Assembly: GCA_963764345.1 (NCBI GenBank)
Contig: CAVXSF010000033.1
Span: 9,868 to 73,867 of the forward strand
Direction: 5' to 3'
Length of the DNA: 64,000 bases
Source: DASQZK01 sp963764345
GTDB lineage: Bacteria; Bacteroidota; Bacteroidia; Bacteroidales; GCA-2748055
Shown: piece by piece, positions 31,101 to 39,934 of the stretch
Numbering within the stretch: position 1 is the stretch's first letter
Layout of the letters: every line of letters starts with the position of its first letter
Notes under the pieces: generated by a model
Told to the model about the DNA's origin: nothing
The model's database searches: none
The model's input: only the letters and a program-made list of their open reading frames with translations
Translations under genes and position numbers: made by a program

Positions 31101-31296
31101 CACTGACATTTATGGAATAGAAACCTTTCGCATTTGTGACTGTTCCCGTAGTTGTTCCTTCGATAATGACGGTAACTCCAATCAAAGGATTGTTGTCCGG
31201 ATCAGTAACAAACCCGGTTACCGTCCTGTTTTGGGCCCATATACTCTGCGAGGCCACGAATAAAACTAACATGAGTAGTTTTAGCTTTCTTTTCAT
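28153..31296 (-). CDS. SusC1: TonB-dependent glycan transporter
   Basis: ATG at 31296 gives MKRKLKLLMLVLFVASQSIWAQ, a signal peptide; an in-frame start at 31359 adds 21 improbable residues. A carboxypeptidase-regulatory-like domain (VTGFVTDPDNNPLIGVTV) is followed by the TonB-contact segment EEIVVVGYGSQKKES, the plug (VLKDASATAVFGVRGADG) and a large barrel ending RRYSLGVNISF. Length is 1047 residues. It imports oligosaccharides across the outer membrane with SusD1. Upstream lie a long leader and a CAAACGTTTG operator, so it is probably the first gene of an inducible transcript. Confidence 0.94.
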   Translation of the reverse strand: MKRKLKLLMLVLFVASQSIWAQNRTVTGFVTDPDNNPLIGVTVIIEGTTTGTVTNAKGFYSINVSAGDQLRFSFVGMETQTFTVTDQMNSIDVNLKPESTSLEEIVVVGYGSQKKESVVGAIGQTKGESIKRNFQGSNLADDLNGLMPGVISIRSTGVPGGAPLSNAAGKDDHATKIFIRGQTTWNGGEPLVLVDGVERSLMDVDPNEIENISVLKDASATAVFGVRGADGVILITTKRGQIGKPVLSFESILTAGTISKLPQDLNSYDVNKLKDMAIEYGLPADESSWSAYVPWDVLQYYKTQQYPELYPDVNWRDVMSKDYAWDQRYNFGVRGGTQFVRYFLSLGYLRQGDIMNLSDMGQGYDPSFAYDRYNFRSNFDFDISKTTKFSVNLAGIYGSKKTPGVNDRSQLWKGFYSNPPDMFPVTYADGTYASSSQFTTFTNTAYTGNFLGLNRNNRSEVTTDFALTQKLDFITKGLSVRAKTSFDNYFFTTGPDVSDVGRIRKYVSPAILNASTAQDSANAVVYMYPTTPSHGFNYINQPVQLTSENIPSSNNQYVFRHLYYETSLNYANDFGKQSVTGLLLFNRETSAVGSKFPSYREGWVGRTTYNFDSRYFLEFNGAYNGSEKFSRKYRFGFFPSFAGGWMLSNEKFFQSALPFVNTLKLRYSWGKTGNDNNILRWQYVGSWNTSNNTRPFGSPVTQPGYPLNFEGTIANPNVHWEVAEKQDIGLEAGIFKNLLSMTFDYYWEHRTDMFISGSDRASNVIFGADMPSANLGELRSKGWELELNFSKAFPHSRLWAKYNLSRTNNKIIFADDPKLTPEYKKLAGFPIDQTKTQVTSGIIQSWDDMYNGVVLDDNTFYLPGDYRLVDYNADGVINSDDVVPYQYTLTPEYSYGVTLGYDYRGFGIQAQFYGVFNVSGTYNWYNEFYQNYDIAYNFQMNDSWAPEVGRTSGDLYPHVRYNYYSPKGQYYVWDYSYFKLQNAQVSYTFSGRRLEASGLDKLMIYVAVNNVLIWNKLLEDRDRPMDATSQFEYPLLRRYSLGVNISF

Positions 31297-31732
31297 TTCA
31301 GTTGGGTTATTTGAATTGAATGATATGAAATGTACTGCTGACCATATTCCGCACGACACCTCTCACACACTCAGAGTAAGCATCTCATTCCACATTTTCC
31401 TTCATTTTATTTCAATCATTTGTTTTTTCAATCACCCCTGCTTATCTAAATGTTCGATAATCAGGGTTCGTTTTTTTTCAGAGATTTATTTCTAACCTCT
31501 CCCATTTAAAGGCTTTACCTAATATTTATTTGATCCAAATTCATGAACAAACGTTTGTGCAATATAATAAATTTAATCTACACAAGAATTCTTTTATCAA
31601 TTTTTTTTGCCTCCTCATAGTATATTCCCTCTAACCTTACCCGTTTATCGGGTTAATGTGGCAGAAAACGTAGTCCTGCAAAAAAGCAGGTAAAAAAGGG
31701 AGTTTACCGCTCAGGTGAAGAGGTAACATTTA
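31297..31732 (-). promoter_or_regulatory. Promoter/leader region of the susCD transcript
   Basis: This 436-bp AT-rich stretch separates the sulfatase from SusC1. It holds the operator at 31544-31562 and, 19 bases past its TTTG, a weak -7-like TAAATATT. The leader of about 220 bases has no recognisable gene or riboswitch. Confidence 0.5.
31544..31562 (-). promoter_or_regulatory. LacI-family operator in front of SusC1
   Basis: The minus strand reads TTGCACAAACGTTTGTTCA with the perfect palindrome CAAACGTTTG at 31548-31557. It matches the site at 9641-9659 except for an A/G change in the flank. It lies about 250 bp before the SusC1 start. Confidence 0.7.
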
Positions 31733-33367
31733 TTAATCCTGATCCCCTCTTGCATAATCGATCCATTTCATCGACGGCTTATATTCAGGATTTTCGGGCA
31801 TCATTTGGGCATTCACATCCTTTCTCCATTGATGGAGGATTTTTCTAAGTTCATCGACTTTCCCCGGATTCGTCCCGGAAAGGTCGTGTTGTTCCTGAGG
31901 GTCATTCTTCAGGTCGAACAGTTGGACCGTGTTGTTTTCGAAGTATTCGATCAGCTTATAATCGCCAAGGCGAACAGCCCCGCAAGGACTTTGCTGACCA
32001 TGGTTGCTGTAGTGAGGAAAATGCCAGAACAAGGGTCTGTCTTCCGCTGTCTTTTCCCCCTGGACGAATGGAACCAGACTTTCTCCGTCGAGGACATATT
32101 TAGCCGGATCAAACTTAATTCCAACCATTTCCAGGATAGTCGGAAAGAAATCAACGCTAATAACAGGAACGTCACAAACGGTTCCTGTCTGGCCTGACTT
32201 AGGCCATTTGATGAGAAGAGGTTCACGTATTCCGCCTTCATAGAACCAGCCTTTCCCTCCCCTGAGGGGCAGATTGGATGTTGAGAAGGCTTTATTCAGC
32301 CGGGTTTTTGCGATTTTTCGCTTTGGATTCCCAAAATTGGCTGCCGACATACCTCCGTTATCAGAGAAAAAGATGAGGATGGTGTTATCTTCGAGACCAA
32401 GTCTTTTCAGTTCAGCCCTGATCCTTCCAACGCTTTCATCAACACTTTCCACCATCGCAGCAAACTCCACGTTATCCTGATTTTGTTTAATCTTAACTGT
32501 CCTGTCGGGCAACAGACTGTACCCTTTGAAGGCATCTTCACCGATCATCCGGTCGAGTTCCCCGCGGGATAGTGGACTGGGTGAATCCGGATTTCCTTCG
32601 AGAATAAAAGGGGCTCCTTTGGATGGAGGTTCAGATTCCAGTTTTTCCTGGTATTTTTCAACCAGGTCGGGTCGTCCCATGATGGGGTCGTGTACGGCAA
32701 AGTGCGCCAGGTAGATGAAGAAAGGCTTATCCTTGTTTTTATCAATATATTTTATGGTTTCATCGGTCAGGCGGTCGGTAAGGTATTCCCCTTTGGGAGC
32801 ATCTTCAAGGCCTTTCATATGATAAGGGGCAAAATATGTTCCGTTAGGCCAGCCTTTGTTCCACTGGGGGATATGAAGATCAAAGCCCTGTCTATGCGTG
32901 GAAGCGGAATCCTCTCCGAGATGCCATTTGCCGAATATAGCTGTCTGATAACCATTTTCTTTCATCACTTCCGGCAGGGTTGTTATATCGTAAGGCAAAT
33001 GTTGGTTTATCTCAGCATTTTCAAGCTCCTGAAAAGGATAATTCTTACGACCCGGCAACCAGTCGGTTAAATGAAGGCGGGCCGGATATTTGCCTGTAAT
33101 GATACTTGCCCTGGTGGGTGAACATACAGAGCAGGCTGCATAGGCCTGGGTGAATTTTACACTTTCCTCCGCCAGTTTGTCTATATTGGGTGTATTATAA
33201 AAGCTGCTTCCGTAACACCCGATATCACTCCAGCCAAGGTCATCCACCAGGATAAACAGGACATTTGGTTTATCCTGTTTCCGGCCGCCACCGTTGTCTG
33301 TCTGAAAGGCTGTTGTGAGGCCTGCGAGGCCCAGACCCAGTCCCAGTGTTAAAATATCCTTATTCAT
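31733..33367 (-). CDS. Secreted sulfatase
   Basis: The 544-residue protein has an N-terminal hydrophobic segment (ILTLGLGLGLAGLTTAF) suited to export. Metal and catalytic motifs: NVLFILVDDLGWSDIGCYG, the C-x-P-S/T-R signature CSPTRASIITG with Cys82 as the formylglycine site, GKWHLGED and FFSDNGGMS. The closing part (ELRKILHQWRKDVNAQMM) is common in exo-acting sulfatases of Bacteroidota. It lies between ribokinase and the SusC1 promoter. It probably acts on a different sulfate position from the sulfatase at 6481, from which it differs in most of the C-terminal half. Confidence 0.93.
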   Translation of the reverse strand: MNKDILTLGLGLGLAGLTTAFQTDNGGGRKQDKPNVLFILVDDLGWSDIGCYGSSFYNTPNIDKLAEESVKFTQAYAACSVCSPTRASIITGKYPARLHLTDWLPGRKNYPFQELENAEINQHLPYDITTLPEVMKENGYQTAIFGKWHLGEDSASTHRQGFDLHIPQWNKGWPNGTYFAPYHMKGLEDAPKGEYLTDRLTDETIKYIDKNKDKPFFIYLAHFAVHDPIMGRPDLVEKYQEKLESEPPSKGAPFILEGNPDSPSPLSRGELDRMIGEDAFKGYSLLPDRTVKIKQNQDNVEFAAMVESVDESVGRIRAELKRLGLEDNTILIFFSDNGGMSAANFGNPKRKIAKTRLNKAFSTSNLPLRGGKGWFYEGGIREPLLIKWPKSGQTGTVCDVPVISVDFFPTILEMVGIKFDPAKYVLDGESLVPFVQGEKTAEDRPLFWHFPHYSNHGQQSPCGAVRLGDYKLIEYFENNTVQLFDLKNDPQEQHDLSGTNPGKVDELRKILHQWRKDVNAQMMPENPEYKPSMKWIDYARGDQD

Positions 33368-33416
33368 CTTTTTGAAATTTAATCGTCATCATTTTTTGCT
33401 TCTGTATTTAACAGGA

Positions 33417-34343
33417 CTACGACACCACCTCCTTAAGGAAAGGGATCGATGTGGAGGCACCCAGTCTTGTGACCGAGATAGAGGCTGCGTTGTTGGCCAG
33501 GCGAACTGCTTCCTTCAGCGACTCTCCCCTGGCCAGGGAAACCGCCAGGAAGCCATTAAACGTATCACCGGCAGCGGTGGTATCAACCACGCTTACCTTA
33601 TTTCCGTCCTGTATGCCCAGCTGTCCGTTATTTGAAAACAGGACTCCATTTTCTCCAAGGGTAATAATGATGGTATTCAGTCCCAACCCTTTCAAAGCAT
33701 TGATAAGTTCGGCATTTCCGACCTCTTCACCATCCATAAAGGCAATTTTTGCCGCCTCCTGTTCATTGGGTGTAATAATGGTGACGAGTTTCAGTACTTC
33801 GGGATCCAGGTACCGGGCAGGTGCAGGATTGAGAATAACCGGAATATTGTGTCCGGAAGTAATCCGTATCGTGCTGTACACTGTTTCCACCGGGATTTCA
33901 AGTTGGAGAAGCACCATATCAGCGCTTTTAATCACCTCACTGAGGTTCTCAATGTCTTCAGGCATCAGGTGACTGTTTGCCCCGGGAGCAACGGTTATGC
34001 TGTTTTCACCCGAATCGGACACATTTATCAAAGCCACCCCTGAGGTGGTATTTTCTACGAATTTGATATATGAAGTATCTATTCCTTCCTTATCCAATAT
34101 TTCCAGGGCATTCTTTCCAAAAGTATCCTTCCCGAGGCAGGTAAGGAAAACAACATCACCTCCTGCCCTCGCGGAAGCAATTGCCTGGTTGGCTCCCTTC
34201 CCTCCGTTGACCATATGGAATTGCCCTCCGAGTACAGTTTCTCCCGGTACCGGGAGGTGAGGTACTTTAATGATCATGTCGGTGTTCGAACTTCCAATTA
34301 CAACTATACGTGGTTTCATATACTGTTCTGTTTGTAGGATCAA
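33417..34343 (-). CDS. rbsK: Ribokinase (PfkB family)
   Basis: The 308-residue protein shows the PfkB sugar-kinase signatures: VIGSSNTDMIIKVPHLPVPG, GGKGANQAIASARAG near residue 47, and the ATP/catalytic motif DTTAAGDTFNG (catalytic Asp in the last part). Spacing and length fit ribokinase, which phosphorylates D-ribose at O5 in the cytoplasm; other furanose sugars are possible. The upstream gene is a GRP-family sugar permease, so the pair looks like uptake and activation of a pentose set free by the secreted enzymes. Confidence 0.85.
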   Translation of the reverse strand: MILQTEQYMKPRIVVIGSSNTDMIIKVPHLPVPGETVLGGQFHMVNGGKGANQAIASARAGGDVVFLTCLGKDTFGKNALEILDKEGIDTSYIKFVENTTSGVALINVSDSGENSITVAPGANSHLMPEDIENLSEVIKSADMVLLQLEIPVETVYSTIRITSGHNIPVILNPAPARYLDPEVLKLVTIITPNEQEAAKIAFMDGEEVGNAELINALKGLGLNTIIITLGENGVLFSNNGQLGIQDGNKVSVVDTTAAGDTFNGFLAVSLARGESLKEAVRLANNAASISVTRLGASTSIPFLKEVVS

Positions 34344-35341
34344 TAAACTCTGGCTGCGATGATGAAGGCAAGCCCGATGATATAGGAGAGGAACATAAGA
34401 AACAGCAGGGTATTCACATTTTTCACCCCTTTAAATTCCTTCCATATGAATACACCCCAAAATGCAGCGATGAGCGTGGCTCCCTGTCCGAGACCGTAGG
34501 ATATGGCAAATCCGGCCTGGCCTGAAGCAATAATATTCAGCGTCATCCCAAGGCTCCAGATGGCCCCACCCAGTATACCAATCATATGCAGGCTTATATT
34601 TCCTTTGGTGAAGTAATCTTTATAAGTTGCTTTCTCTCCTGAGACAGGCTTATACATAAAATATGTGTTCCAGATGAAATTCGAGAGGATCAGCCCGACG
34701 GAAAAAATTACAGATGCTGAATAAGGTGTAAATTTCCCGGCCTCAGGCATGTCAAAATGAGTTATCATGGAGCCTGCAACAAAATAGTAGAAAAACCCCA
34801 TCAGGATACCGGCCCCTATCGAGATAAAAATACCTTTTGCCGATGTCTTGCCTTCACTTGACGATTTTTTCCGATAGGCCAGTGCATCAAGAACGATTGC
34901 CACAGTAACCATGATAACACCGAGGAACAAGATCACCGGGTTTCCCACTGGTTTTGCAATGTAATTCGTTACGACTCCAATGACCAGGGCAAGACCTATT
35001 CCGAGAGGAAAGGCAACCGCCATCCCAGCCATATCGATAGCCACAACCAGGAGGATATTGGCAAGATTAAAAACGATCCCGCCAAGGAGTGCAAGCCCGA
35101 AAGATGAGCCTGAAGCCTGCCGCAGGTCTTCTATAAAACCTCTGCCTTCTGTCCCCGAACTTCCAAAAGTAAAAGCCAGAATGAGAGAGAGTATAAAGAC
35201 GCCAATGGCATAATCCCAGTAAAACAATTGAAAAGCCCAGGTTTTGGAGGCAAGCTTCTGCGTATTTGCCCATGATCCCCAGCAAAGCATTGTGACGATG
35301 CAGAGTATCACGGCCCAGGGGTAGGAATTTACAATGACCAT
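34340..35341 (-). CDS. GRP-family sugar permease (ribose/glucose porter type)
   Basis: The 333-residue integral membrane protein has ten predicted hydrophobic segments, opening PWAVILCIVTMLCWGSWANT, a hallmark of the GRP (glucose/ribose porter) branch of the drug/metabolite transporter superfamily. Other conserved stretches are GGIVFNLANILLVVAI, GIGLALVIGVVTNY and WNTYFM. It overlaps the ribokinase start by 4 bp, implying translational coupling. A LacI-type operator lies 24 bp before its start. It should move a monosaccharide across the inner membrane; ribose is likeliest from the neighbour. Confidence 0.85.
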   Translation of the reverse strand: MVIVNSYPWAVILCIVTMLCWGSWANTQKLASKTWAFQLFYWDYAIGVFILSLILAFTFGSSGTEGRGFIEDLRQASGSSFGLALLGGIVFNLANILLVVAIDMAGMAVAFPLGIGLALVIGVVTNYIAKPVGNPVILFLGVIMVTVAIVLDALAYRKKSSSEGKTSAKGIFISIGAGILMGFFYYFVAGSMITHFDMPEAGKFTPYSASVIFSVGLILSNFIWNTYFMYKPVSGEKATYKDYFTKGNISLHMIGILGGAIWSLGMTLNIIASGQAGFAISYGLGQGATLIAAFWGVFIWKEFKGVKNVNTLLFLMFLSYIIGLAFIIAARVY

Positions 35342-35362
35342 GTTTTAGGGTTTTAAGTTTGC

Positions 35363-35379
35363 TCTAACGTTTGTGCAAG
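35363..35379 (-). promoter_or_regulatory. LacI-family operator before the sugar permease
   Basis: The minus strand reads CTTGCACAAACGTTAGA, sharing GCACAAACGTT with the site before SusC1. It lies between the lacI stop and the permease start, so it would separate permease/kinase expression from lacI. Confidence 0.6.
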
Positions 35380-35399
35380 TAAATAAAAAAAAACCAATT

Positions 35400-36440
35400 T
35401 CAATTAATTTCATTTAAATTTTTTACTGATTTTCTGATAATCAGTGTGGTTTTAAGTTTCATGCTGACCGGCTTCACCTTGAAACCCTTATTTTCAATGA
35501 GCTTTGTTATGACACTCACTGCAAGCTGGCCCAGCTCACTCTTTTTTTGTTCAATGGTAGTTAGAGGTGTTCCCAGGTAAGCTGAGTACGGTTGCTCATC
35601 ATAGGAGATCAGGGAAACATCCTCGGGAATGGACAGTCCCATTTCACTTAAAGCCTGTATTACGCCAAGTGAAATCAAGTTGCTCAATGCAAAAATAGCT
35701 GTCGGAGTATTATCGACACTGTAAAGAATCTGGGTTTGTTTATACCCGTTCTCGGTGCTGAAATCTTCTCCGGAAATTAAGGAATGGTCTACGTTTATAT
35801 GATTTTTCTTCAAAGCGTCGACATATCCCATAACCCTTTCCTTACTTGGCTGAGAGTCTTTTATTCCCTGGATACAGGCGATCTTTCTGTGCCCCATTGA
35901 GATCAGGTGATTCACTGCATCGAAAGCTCCCTGGTAGTTATCGGAAGTGATATATGGAAGATTCATCCCAGGCGAGTACCTGTCCACGATAACCAGGGGA
36001 AGACCAGATTCATAGATCCGGATGAGGTGATCAAAATTAGTACCGACGGGTGCAATGATTATGCCTTCAACCTTATGTCCAAGCAAGAGATTGATGAGTT
36101 CTTTCTCAACGGGCAATTCTTCCCGGCTGTCGCATAGAAAAATGGAAAAACCTTTAAGACGGGCCTCCAGTTCAATGCTCTTGGCAATATCAGCAAAGAA
36201 GGGATTAGCAATATCCGGAATGATCAATCCCAGTGTCTCTGTTTTATCGGTTTTTAATCCGCGTGCAATCTTGTTCGGGATGTAATTGTGTTCCTTTGCT
36301 GCATCCAAAACGCGCTGCTGCGTGGAGGAACTAATCCTGTATGTCTCTGCTTTTCCGTTCAGGACACGTGAAACTGTTGTAATCGAAAGCCCAAGTAAAT
36401 CAGCTAAACCACGAATATTATTAACACTTTTGCTACCCAT
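35400..36440 (-). CDS. LacI/PurR-family transcriptional regulator
   Basis: The 346-residue protein has an N-terminal helix-turn-helix (IRGLADLLGLSITTVSRVLN) with hinge helix, then a periplasmic-binding-like effector domain starting TLGLIIPDIANPFFADI. It is a cytoplasmic repressor that should release DNA on binding a sugar or sugar phosphate. It is placed beside the permease and ribokinase and divergent to GH2. The AAACGTT-type palindromes at 9641, 31544, 35363 and 36829 are of the form bound by this family and are most simply its operators. Confidence 0.92.
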   Translation of the reverse strand: MGSKSVNNIRGLADLLGLSITTVSRVLNGKAETYRISSSTQQRVLDAAKEHNYIPNKIARGLKTDKTETLGLIIPDIANPFFADIAKSIELEARLKGFSIFLCDSREELPVEKELINLLLGHKVEGIIIAPVGTNFDHLIRIYESGLPLVIVDRYSPGMNLPYITSDNYQGAFDAVNHLISMGHRKIACIQGIKDSQPSKERVMGYVDALKKNHINVDHSLISGEDFSTENGYKQTQILYSVDNTPTAIFALSNLISLGVIQALSEMGLSIPEDVSLISYDEQPYSAYLGTPLTTIEQKKSELGQLAVSVITKLIENKGFKVKPVSMKLKTTLIIRKSVKNLNEIN

Positions 36441-37371
36441 TTCAATTTAAGGTATCCGTTCGGCACAAAAAGTAAAACATAAAAATAATCGAATATCTTA
36501 AGCCTGCTGTTTGTTTAACAACAAAGATGCTTTTCACACCCATGAAGGAGATTCAAGGATCATATCTTTTAATCCATTTCAAGATTTTCAATGAAATGCA
36601 AATAAAAACTGAAGGCTATCCGGGAAACTTTCAGATCCAAAATTAATCCATCCTGTACTGCACAAACCTTTTCGCAAATTTAAACATTAATTCTTATTAG
36701 TCAATTTTTTTTCATCATATCTGAACAGGATCAATGTTTGTGGATAAACAGCTTTCAGGTAAAGATCAAAGTCTTACATAATGATTATCAATTTATTGAT
36801 TCCATCCAAAAATAGAAAAATCAATAGAGCGCAAACGATTGAACCATTAAGCCGGGAAAATCGTGAAAGGTTGAAAAAGCTGTGTATATCTTTTCATCCA
36901 TTACAACAGTCCGTTCATAAAGCCAGATAAGGGATTATATCAACCTGCGATGTTAGAGACTTCCATACCACCCTCCTGCTCCGTACTACTGGGTGCTTCA
37001 ATCAGGGATTTAGTACAGTCCGAACGGTAAGCTCATGAAGATCCAACCAATCCCGAAACGGATGCTTTTTCTGCTCTGTTTCCCATCTTCTGCTTTCTCC
37101 TGGTCAGAATTTCCGGGAAGCGCAAGAAAATTTACCAGTCACCCTGCAACATGAATAATGCTTACGATCAGCACAGTATCGTTTAATATTAATGAACAGG
37201 ATTGAAAAATATGGGAAGGATTATCAGAAAATTTTTGCCAATCGTTTCAATACACGCTGTAACAAACTCAAAATATTTTCATACTTTTAAGTTCATTCAG
37301 ATCACAAACAAATGAAATCCGACATCCTATCATTCCTCATCCAATTCCAGTTAAAACCTAAATCCATATCT
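36441..37371. promoter_or_regulatory. Divergent control region between lacI and GH2
   Basis: This 931-bp region is long for a divergent promoter. It contains the operator at 36829-36841, a split half-site pair at 36658-36677 (TGCACAAACC..TTTTCGCAAA) and a weak site near 37240 (CCAATCGTTTCAA). A 39-codon open frame at 37035 (MKIQPIPKRMLFLLCF) looks like a stray signal peptide, not a gene I can support. Confidence 0.5.
36829..36841 (+). promoter_or_regulatory. LacI-family operator in the lacI/GH2 region
   Basis: GCGCAAACGATTG differs at one position from the GCGCAAACGTTTG at 9641-9659. It could serve autoregulation of lacI and control of GH2. Confidence 0.6.
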
Positions 37372-39843
37372 ATGAGCACAAGATATCTTTCCCTCCGAAC
37401 ATCTGTATTCCTGGTTTCAGCCATCCTTTTCCTTACTACAGGATGTAAGAATACGGCTCCCGGCCACGGTTATTCCCGGGTTCAGGATTTCAACAACGGC
37501 TGGCTTTTCTTCGAGGGCACTGCTGAGGGTGCCGAGAATCCGGCTTTCAATGATGCTGACTGGAGAACCGTCGATCTGCCTCACGACTGGAGTGTTGAAG
37601 ACTATGCGGTACAGGATTCAACGCACTACGGCCCTTTTTTCAAAGCCATGGAAAATGGTCACGATGTCGGCTACCTCAGGGGCGGGACGGGCTGGTACCG
37701 GAAATCATTTACCGTTCCTCCTTCAGAAAGAAATAAACAGGTGATCCTGAATTTCGACGGTGTGCAGTCGGAAGCCACACTCTTCGTGAACGGCAAAGAA
37801 GCTGGCAGGCATGTATACGGATATACTCCATTCCATTTTAACATCACTCCCTACCTGAATCACAATGGCAAGGCCGAGGTCCTTGCCGTCAAAGTCTACA
37901 AGCCGGAACAGAACTCCCGCTGGTTTACCGGAGCCGGCATATACCGTCCGGTGGCAATTTCCTACCTCAGCCCGGTTCATATCGCCCCCTGGGGAGTCGG
38001 TGTCACCTCTACCCTACCCGGCGACAATAAGGCTGAAATAGTGGTAAAGGTGATGCTCGAAAATTCAGATAGCACGGATGCAGATGTCACCCTTCATGCT
38101 GATATTTTATCTCAGGCAAAGGTGAAGGTAGCAGAAGCTGAACAGCAAGGCAAGCTGTCTTCCAATGGTACGGCGTCTTTTGCGCTGACCACGGCGGTTG
38201 CCGCCCCTGAGCTCTGGGATATAAGCAAACCGGTGCTGTATACTGCCTCGGTTTCGTTGATGAGACATGGTGTTGCAATCGATACATACGAAGTACCTTT
38301 CGGCATCAGAACCATTCGTTTTTCTGCAGAGGAAGGCTTCCTCCTGAACGGCAAGCCGGTTCTCATGAAAGGCGGGTGTATGCACCACGACAACGGCCTT
38401 CTCGGGGCCGCAGCTTTTAACCGGGCTGAAGAACGCCGTGTTGAGATCATGAAAAAGAACGGCTTCAATGCCATCCGTACCAGCCATAATCCCCCGTCCA
38501 AAGCTTTTCTCGATGCCTGCGACCGTCAGGGTATGCTGGTGATAGATGAAGCTTTCGATTGCTGGATGAAGGCAAAAAGACCAAACGATTATCATACTCA
38601 TTTCAACGACTGGTGGAAACACGACCTGGATGAGATGATTCTCAGGGACCGGAACCACCCTTCTATTGTAATCTGGAGCATCGGAAACGAGATCCAGGAA
38701 AGGTCGGATTCTGCAGGACTGGTCATTGCCCGGAACCTGATCAGGGAAATCAAATCTATAGACACGACCCGGCCGATAACCGAAGCGGTCTGTGCGTTCT
38801 GGGACAATCCAGGAAAGGACTGGGACTATTCTGCCAATGCCTTCAGTGTGCTCGATGTTTGCGGGTATAACTATCAGTGGCAGAACTATGAGAATGACCA
38901 TGCAAAGTACCCTGACCGCATCATGGCGGGTACAGAATCCGTCCCAAAAGAGGCATTTGAAAACTGGCGCCTTGTAAAAAGCCAGCCTTACGTTATCGGT
39001 GATTTTGTGTGGACGGGATGGGATTACCTGGGAGAAGCCGGGATTGGCCACGCCACCTGGCAGTCTGATAAACATTTCCAGGATCCGTTTGCGATGCCCT
39101 GGCCCTGGTATGTCTCTAACTGCGGGGATATAGATATCACCGGGCATAAGAAACCACAATCGTATTACCGTGATGTGGTTTGGGGTGAGAGCAACCTCGA
39201 AATGGCAGTTCACGAACCTGCCCCCGACGGCAAGTTTGAGATGGTCTTTTTCTGGGGCTGGCCACAGGAAGTTCAGAGCTGGAACTGGCCGGGCGAAGAA
39301 GGCAAACCACTGAAGGTTACCGTGTATTCTTCCTATCCGAAGGTGAGACTGGAACTGAATGGCACGGTGCTCGGTGAACAGGAAATTCCGGCTGATTCGG
39401 CATATAAGGCACGGTTTACCGTCCCCTATCAACCCGGCGAACTTAAAGTCAGTGGCATTGACAACGGAGAAGTGAAGGAAACGAAAGTATTTCAAACCAG
39501 CGGCCAGGTTGTCCGCCTGAAACTCGAACCGGAGAGGACAACTATCCGGGCCGACAGAGGGGAGATCGTTTATATTAATGTGACGGCGGTTGACAGCGCG
39601 GGAAATATTGTTCCGGATGCATCCTTACCGGTTCGTGTGAAAATTTCCGGTGAAGGAGAACTCCTGGCTGCAGGAAATGCCTCCCCGCAGGCAGAAGGCA
39701 GCCTTCAGGATAACAGCTTTACTTTGTTCCGGGGAAGAGGACAGATCATTGTTCGATCAACCGGTAAAGCCGGAAGTATAATGGTTGAAGCTACGCCGGA
39801 GGGCGTTGAGAATGCGAAGACTGAGGTTAGGGCGGGGGATTGA
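37372..39843 (+). CDS. GH2 beta-galactosidase-type lipoprotein
   Basis: ATG at 37372 gives a lipoprotein signal ending LTTGC (Cys25); the in-frame ATG at 37312 would add 20 residues before it. GH2 domains follow in order: sugar-binding jelly roll (FNNGWLFFEG, LPHDWSVEDY), immunoglobulin-like sandwich, and TIM barrel with acid/base Glu440 in WSIGNEIQ and nucleophile Glu522 in MAGTESVPK. The C-terminal part resembles DUF4982 plus an immunoglobulin-like domain. Length is 823 residues. The family hydrolyses beta-galactosides and related bonds. It is transcribed away from lacI. Its stop codon lies inside the start of a tandem octamer array. Confidence 0.92.
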   Translation: MSTRYLSLRTSVFLVSAILFLTTGCKNTAPGHGYSRVQDFNNGWLFFEGTAEGAENPAFNDADWRTVDLPHDWSVEDYAVQDSTHYGPFFKAMENGHDVGYLRGGTGWYRKSFTVPPSERNKQVILNFDGVQSEATLFVNGKEAGRHVYGYTPFHFNITPYLNHNGKAEVLAVKVYKPEQNSRWFTGAGIYRPVAISYLSPVHIAPWGVGVTSTLPGDNKAEIVVKVMLENSDSTDADVTLHADILSQAKVKVAEAEQQGKLSSNGTASFALTTAVAAPELWDISKPVLYTASVSLMRHGVAIDTYEVPFGIRTIRFSAEEGFLLNGKPVLMKGGCMHHDNGLLGAAAFNRAEERRVEIMKKNGFNAIRTSHNPPSKAFLDACDRQGMLVIDEAFDCWMKAKRPNDYHTHFNDWWKHDLDEMILRDRNHPSIVIWSIGNEIQERSDSAGLVIARNLIREIKSIDTTRPITEAVCAFWDNPGKDWDYSANAFSVLDVCGYNYQWQNYENDHAKYPDRIMAGTESVPKEAFENWRLVKSQPYVIGDFVWTGWDYLGEAGIGHATWQSDKHFQDPFAMPWPWYVSNCGDIDITGHKKPQSYYRDVVWGESNLEMAVHEPAPDGKFEMVFFWGWPQEVQSWNWPGEEGKPLKVTVYSSYPKVRLELNGTVLGEQEIPADSAYKARFTVPYQPGELKVSGIDNGEVKETKVFQTSGQVVRLKLEPERTTIRADRGEIVYINVTAVDSAGNIVPDASLPVRVKISGEGELLAAGNASPQAEGSLQDNSFTLFRGRGQIIVRSTGKAGSIMVEATPEGVENAKTEVRAGD

Positions 39844-39934
39844 GGGATTGAGGGATTGAGGGATTGAGGGATTGAGGGATTGAGGGATCAGGGATTGAGG
39901 GATTGAGAGGATTGAGGGATTGAGGGATTGAGTT
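39835..39934 (+). repeat. Tandem octamer array, unit GGGATTGA
   Basis: About 11 units of GGGATTGA, with slight decay, begin at the last codons of the GH2 gene and include its TGA stop. The related array at 57974 uses GGGATTTA and GGGAGTTA. Confidence 0.9.

Noticed and set aside
38107..39495. Long minus-strand frame of 462 codons opposite GH2
   Set aside because: GH2 coding strand shows all catalytic motifs; this is a shadow of its codon usage.
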